Shown in pieces: positions 19,201-24,214 of a DNA stretch of 24,214 bases; within the stretch, counting starts at the first letter, position 1, and each line of letters begins with the position of its first letter. The notes beneath the pieces are model-generated. The model was not told where the DNA came from. It searched no databases and saw only the letters and a list, made by a program, of their open reading frames with translations. A program made the position numbers and the translations under genes. This DNA is from Xylaria sp. FL1777 (taxonomy: Eukaryota > Ascomycota > Sordariomycetes > Xylariales > Xylariaceae). The stretch spans positions 1 to 24,214 of the forward strand of contig MU400904.1 of assembly GCA_022578965.1 (NCBI GenBank). The letters are read 5' to 3'.

Positions 19201-21602
19201 AAAACGTTAGTAAAAATATAAATTAAAATAAAGACTTATTATTATAAATTAATTATTTATATATTAAAACAATCTTTGCTTTTTATTTTACTTCTTTTAA
19301 ATCTTTTGTTTATTATACTTTTTTTAGCACTATAATTAAAAAAGCTAATTAAAAAAGAAATTTTATAAAAACTACTAAATTGCTTAATTTTACTTTAAGG
19401 TTTAAAAAAAGTTTTTAAATAACCTTTTTTAAAGTTATAGCATATAAAAGTTATTAAAAAGCTATATTTAATATAAAACGTTTAATAACTGCAAAGTTAT
19501 AATATAGCATACTAATAAGCAAAGCTAATAAAGCTAAATTTTTAAAAAGATTTTTAAGCTACTTTAATAATAATATTAAATTTATTAAAAACAAAAAACT
19601 TATATTTTTTGCATAAAGTATTACTTATTACGCTTTACTTAAATTTATTTTAAAAGTGCTACTATTTATGCTTTTATAAAGTATTATTTATTGTATTTTA
19701 TTTAAATTTATTTTGAAAGTACTATTATTTATGCTTTTATTAAGTGCTGCTATTTGCGCTTTAACTAAATTTATTTTAAAAATATTACTATTTGCGCTTT
19801 TACTAAGTGCTATTTTTAGCGCTTTAATTTATTTTATTTTAAAAAATGCTTTAGTATTTTAAAAGTTAAACTTTATAAAGCTGCTTTAAACTAAATTTAA
19901 AATTTATTGCTAGAACTTTCTTTTATTTTTAAAGTAGTATAAAAATCTTAGTACTTATTTTATAAGCAAATATTTTAAGCAAGCTAAAAAGTTATACTTT
20001 TAAAGCTATAAAGAAATAAATACTTAAAAAAAGTTAATATATATATTACTTATAAAAAACTAACTTTAAATTATATATAAATATATGTTTATAAGTTTAA
20101 CAAGTATAGCTTTTATTAAAAATATAAAGCTAAACTTATTATTTAAAAAGATTAATAGCTAACTAATAATAAAAAAAATACTTATATATTTACTTTTGCA
20201 AATAAATCATTTTGAACTTTTATAGCTATTATAGCTAAGTTTAATTTTAAATTAAAACAGTATAATGTAGTAAATACCTTTATTAATGCAAAACTAAATA
20301 AAAAAATATATATATGTATACTTTTAAGCTACTGCAAATTATAAACCTTTTTTAAACTTTTTTAAGCATTATATAGCTTTTAAAAATTATTGCTTTTTTA
20401 GCAGCAAAAATTAACTTAATTTTTAAAATTTATAAGCTATTAAATAGTTCTTTATAAGCTATATTGCTATACTAAGCAAAAAGTTCTTATTTTTATATAT
20501 ATAAATAATATTGTTTTAGCTTATTAAAAAACCAAAAAAACTATTACTTAATAAGTAATTTTTAAATTAAAGCACTGCTATTAAATAATTAATAAAAATA
20601 ACTTTTTATAGTTCTTTAGTATAAAAGTTATTTAAAATTACAAAAAAAGCTTAATTTAGCTATTATAGTTCTTATATATTAAAAAAATTATTAAGCTTAA
20701 AAATAGATTTATTTTTAAAGCTTATATTTTAATAAAAGCAAAAAAACTTAATTTTTATAATAAACTAACTATATAGCAAGAAATTTATTGCTACTAAAAA
20801 AAAATAAGTTTAATTATATATAATGCTATAATTACTTAACTTAATATTGCTTTTAAAGCATTTTAATTATTATAATTTAACTTAAATTTTAAATTAAAAC
20901 ATTATAAGTTTACTAATTAATTACTGTTTTATTTTAAAATTACTTAATACTACGTGTTTTAATTTAAAAACAAAAACAAGTTTATTATTATAAGTAATTT
21001 TTTTTTTGCTAATAATACTTTTAACTATAAAAGTTTGTAAGCTTACGTAATAAAGTTATTTAATAAAGTTATTAAATAAAAAGCTAATAAACAAAACATA
21101 ATAATAATATTTATAACTAAAGCTAAGCTTTTAGCATTTGCTTAAGCTTTTAAAAAAGCAATATTTATTAGCTAATTAATCAAAAAATTAAAAGTTATAT
21201 TAAATAACTAGCAAATTTAAATTTAATGCAATAATTAATAAACAATTAAACTAGTTATAAAAAATATTGCTATATTGCAAATAAAGCTATAATATATAAA
21301 TATTTATAATTATTAGCTATAATAAAAAGTGTTTAATAAAACTTTAAAAGTTAAATATATTTTTATTACTAATATAATTGCTAATAGTTTAATAAAAATC
21401 CTTTTTAAAAACAAATGAAATACTTTTTTAAAATAGTTTAACTTTATAAATATTAAAAATATTTAAGAATACTAAACGCTTAAAGAAATACTAAAAAAAA
21501 AATAAATAAATGCAACACGTTTTTTTAGCTAAATATAACTACTAAAGTTAAAACAAAATATATTTATAAGAATTATTTCTTAAAAAATGCTTTTTAAAAA
21601 GG
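16255..21602. mobile_element. Internal region of the retrotransposon, no readable genes
   Basis: About 5.35 kb of nearly pure A/T. The only frame of note (17567-17764, minus strand, 65 codons) is low-complexity Leu/Ile/Phe sequence. G and C survive mostly in GCT/AGC contexts, as expected after saturated RIP. A 63-bp tandem repeat at 19607-19850 is the one structured part. No zinc-knuckle or reverse-transcriptase motif can be defended. Confidence 0.55.
19607..19850. repeat. 63-bp tandem repeat array
   Basis: Units begin near 19656, 19719 and 19782, with a partial unit before them. Each has the pattern (A)GTGCTACTATTTATGCTTT... followed by TAAATTTATTTTAAAA, and each contains two related half-units. 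The period is a multiple of three, so it may descend from a repeat in a coding region. Confidence 0.65.
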
Positions 21603-21799
21603 TGTATTAAATATAAGAAATTATATCTTAAGCTAGAATTACTTAACTAATAAATATTTAAAAGTAAACTTATGTTAAAAGAACAAAAGCCTTTATATAA
21701 AACCTGTATAGCTAACAAGTTGCGTTTATATAACAAAAACAACAAGCAATTAATATAATTAATAAACCTAATGTTATATGTCATTACTTATATTTAACA
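21603..21799 (+). repeat. 3' LTR, 197 bp
   Basis: It starts TGTATTAAATATAAG and ends TTATATTTAACA, preceded by AAAAAGG. This copy is less mutated than the 5' copy. Confidence 0.7.
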
Positions 21800-22380
21800 C
21801 TTTAAACAATTAAATTAATTGTATTTTTTATAATAAAACTATTTTTATTTTATAAGCGTCTTTTTTTACCTTTTTAATGCTTATTAAGTGTTTTATTTAC
21901 TTTTTAAAGCTTTTAGACTTTATTTTTTATAAAGGTAATTTAATGTACTAATATTTGATTTAATTTTATAAGCTAATTAATAGCTTTTAAAATTAGCTTT
22001 AAAAAGCTTTTTTAATAACTAAAAATTTAACTTTTAATAAAAGTTAATTATATGTTTGCTTTTTTAGCAGTTTTTAGCATTTAAAAATTTTAAAGTTTAA
22101 ATAAATTAATAGTATTAAAAATTAACATTAATAATTATAACTGCACATTTAGCTTTAAAATTATAGCTTATAAATTATAAAGTATTAAACTTAACCTTTA
22201 AAAACCTTTTTAAACATTTAATTTTAAAAAAGTAATAAAAAAAGCTTTTTTAAACATAATAAAAAAGTTAAGCTTAATAATATAATTAATATATAACTTA
22301 ATAAATTTATTAATTTAATAATTATATGTTTACTTTAAAACATTATAAAGCTTAATATTAAATAATTAAATTAAATATAA
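21800..22380. other. A+T-rich spacer
   Basis: Near-pure A/T sequence between the retrotransposon and the less A+T-rich island. No gene or repeat is recognised. Confidence 0.45.
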
Positions 22381-22716
22381 TAAATAAAAAGTAAAAAGAG
22401 AATACAAGGGAAAAAGAACTACAAAGTGACTACGTAAAGGTGCATACACCTAATTAACAGCATAATATAAGTAAGCAAACAACCTAAGAGCAAAAAAGTA
22501 AAGAGCAAAGCACTTAATGAAATTGTAGCAGAACTAGTGCAACCTAGAAGTAAATATAAGATGTTTTTACTTAGCTACTAGAAAAAAAGTAAGCTGCTTA
22601 TAGCTTGCTTTTGACTTACAAGCACGGTTTTTACTTATACATATAAAAAATAAAAACTAGCATAGCTAGTAAGCCGTTAGCCTAAGTAATACAATATATA
22701 TAAATAAAAAGTAAAA
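22381..22716. mobile_element. SINE-like island with 16-bp target duplication
   Basis: TAAATAAAAAGTAAAA is present at 22381-22396 and again at 22701-22716, bounding about 304 bp that are clearly richer in G and C than either side (for example GGTGCATACACC, CAAGCACGG, GCCGTTAGCC). A 16-bp A-rich direct repeat and a roughly 300-bp body are typical of a SINE moved by a LINE. RIP acts poorly on repeats below about 400 bp, which would explain its preserved composition. No convincing pair of A and B boxes was found, so this could also be another short retroposed RNA. Confidence 0.5.
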
Positions 22717-23928
22717 CAATAGTTATAATATACTTTTTTTGTAATATTTTTTAAACTTAGTTAATATATAACTTTTATGCTAATTTAGCACTAATAATTA
22801 ATATTTGCTTATTTAAAACAGCTAAATATGTTTTTTAAAATGTTTTGCTTATTTTAATGCTATATTATTATTTGTTTATTTATTAAAACTCATATTAAAT
22901 ACTTAATTTATTAAAAGGTTAATATATTTATATTAATGCTAAAAATAAAAAGCGCTTTAAAAAACAATATATAAAAAAATAAATAAACCGCATAAATTAA
23001 TAAAACAAATTACTATTAACTATTTTTTATTATTAAGCTATATTACTTTATGCTTTTTATATTAATTAGCACATATAATAACTATATATAAGCAAATTTA
23101 GCTTATTATAAACTATAATAATAGTAATACTAAAAATGTAATGTAAAAAACTAATTATATTTTATATTTTAAGAAAATATTTTATTTAAGAAAAAAAAAA
23201 AAAAAAAGAAACTACTTTATATATTTTTAATAATAATATATAAATAACTTATATAATGTTTATATAACTTATTTATAACAACTATTTATTATACCTTTAA
23301 TAAAATTAATAAGCTTAATAAGTTAATAAGCTATATATATAAGCTATTATATGCCTTTTTTTATAAAGTATATATTTAATGCTTTAATATAATATAGCTA
23401 TAGCTATAATTATAAGTAACTTTATTTTTAATAAACTAGCAAGCTATAACTTTAGTTATAAGTAAGCTATAAGCTATTATAATCCCTTTTTTTATAAAAA
23501 AACTTAACTTAAGTCTTTATAAATAAAAAAAGTATGTTTTTATAAAATTAAACAAATAACTTAACTAGTATTTCTAAATAATAAATAGTACTCTTTAATT
23601 AAACTTTTAGTAAATTAAATAATAAAAGCTATTACTTTTTGCTTTAAACTTATTAAGCTAATAATTAATTATTAAAAATTACGTTTATTATTTTGTTTTA
23701 TTTTTAAAACCAAGTTTTTATTCCTTTTTTTATTAGTAATTATTGCTTTATTATTATTAGGATATAATAAATTAAATACATTTTGCTTAATTATATATAG
23801 CTACTTTTTAAGCTTTATTAAAAAACCTGCTTTATTTAAGTTATTATTATAATTAAAGTTAATAATTAGTTCATATTAAGCTAATATAAACTAATATTAA
23901 TACTAGGCTAGTTTAAATTAGCTTAGTA
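22717..23928. other. A+T-rich sequence without recognisable genes
   Basis: Near-pure A/T with a poly-A tract around 23190-23207. No frame, inverted repeat or family resemblance could be supported. Confidence 0.45.
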
Positions 23929-24119
23929 TTATATTAGCTTAGTATTAGTTTATATTAGCCTAGTATTTTTTTTCTTAAATTAATATTAGCTTAATATTAA
24001 TTTATACTAGCTTAGTATTTTTTTTCCTGGATTAATACTAAGCTAATATTAGTTTATATTAGCTTAGTATTTTTTTTTTAAACTAATATTAGCTTAATAT
24101 ATACTAGGCTAATATTAGT
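23929..24119. repeat. 51/52-bp tandem repeat array
   Basis: Units start at about 23929, 23980, 24032 and 24083 (the last one partial). Each has TTAATATTAGCTTAATATTA, then TTATATTAGCTTAGTA and a run of eight or nine T. The units contain inverted words (TACTAGGCTA/TAGCCTAGTA), like the subterminal repeats of a TIR transposon. The array ends exactly where the second hAT-like copy begins. Confidence 0.65.
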
Positions 24120-24214
24120 CAGGGTTGGTAATTTAGTAATACTAACTAGTAATTACTAATACTAATACTAAATTAGTAATTACTAATACTAAATTAGTAT
24201 TACTAAAAAAATAC
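24120..24214 (+). mobile_element. Second hAT-like element, truncated by the window edge
   Basis: It begins CAGGGTTGGTAATTTAGTA and stays nearly identical to 13753-13847 for its 95 visible bases, differing only near 24147-24153 and 24208. The left flank ATATTAGT (24112-24119) would be one half of its target duplication. Confidence 0.8.

Larger units (their letters stand above)
15309..21799 (+). mobile_element. RIP-degraded LTR retrotransposon, about 6.5 kb
   Basis: Two direct repeats bound the element: 15309-16254 (5') and 21603-21799 (3', 197 bp). They share long stretches such as TTATATCTTAAGCT, TATTTAAAAGTAAACTTAT and CCTTTATATAAAAC. The 3' copy starts TGT and ends ACA; the 5' copy shows TAT and ATA at the same places, as G-to-A and C-to-T changes. 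The 5' copy is longer because it carries a 735-bp insertion. AAAAAGG just before 21603 fits a polypurine tract and sets the orientation. The internal 5.35 kb is saturated with stops, so gag/pol and the Copia or Gypsy class cannot be assigned. No clear 5-bp target duplication is seen (TTTTT left, CTTTA right). Confidence 0.75.

Noticed and set aside
16255..21602. Gag zinc knuckle or reverse transcriptase motif in the retrotransposon interior
   Set aside because: Partial look-alikes (for example near 17080-17110) need unsupported codon changes; not defensible.

Overview
The window reads as nuclear DNA of a filamentous ascomycete (Pezizomycotina, possibly Sordariomycetes). The genes have short GT-AG introns with CTAAC/CTGAC branch sites, the encoded families are fungal, and gene-bearing DNA of normal composition meets an extremely A+T-rich block abruptly. 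That block looks like transposon DNA degraded by repeat-induced point mutation (RIP). No species can be named from the sequence alone.

Layout: 1-259 is the end of an A+T-rich block. From 260 to about 13,690 composition is normal, with five plus-strand genes: an intronless FEX/CrcB fluoride exporter (1005-2531); a secreted, four-cysteine, probably GPI-anchored protein (6184-6816); an eight-exon Dal5-like (allantoate permease family) major facilitator transporter (8204-10706); a two-exon fungal protein of unknown function with an H...NC pattern (11314-12129); and a two-exon mitochondrial ribosomal protein uL15m (12588-13619). A 3.65 kb stretch (2532-6183) shows no convincing gene. These are independent single genes; nothing suggests an operon-like or biosynthetic cluster.

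From about 13,690 to the end the DNA is almost only A and T, and no intact gene can be seen. Layers of mobile DNA are still readable: (a) a 1,105-bp non-autonomous element with 19-bp perfect terminal inverted repeats and an 8-bp target duplication (hAT-like), with a second copy entering at the right edge; (b) a heavily mutated LTR retrotransposon of about 6.5 kb, with 197-bp LTRs starting TGT and ending ACA at 3' and diverged at 5'; (c) a 735-bp insertion in its 5' LTR, bounded by a 14-bp direct repeat; (d) a roughly 300-bp, less A+T-rich island bounded by a 16-bp direct repeat, resembling a SINE short enough to have escaped RIP; (e) two tandem-repeat arrays with 63-bp and 51/52-bp periods.

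I found no defence system, CRISPR array, rRNA, tRNA or secondary-metabolite cluster. The parts most worth a second look are the nested element structures, the micro-exons and phase conflict in the transporter gene, and the H/C motif pair in the unknown protein.
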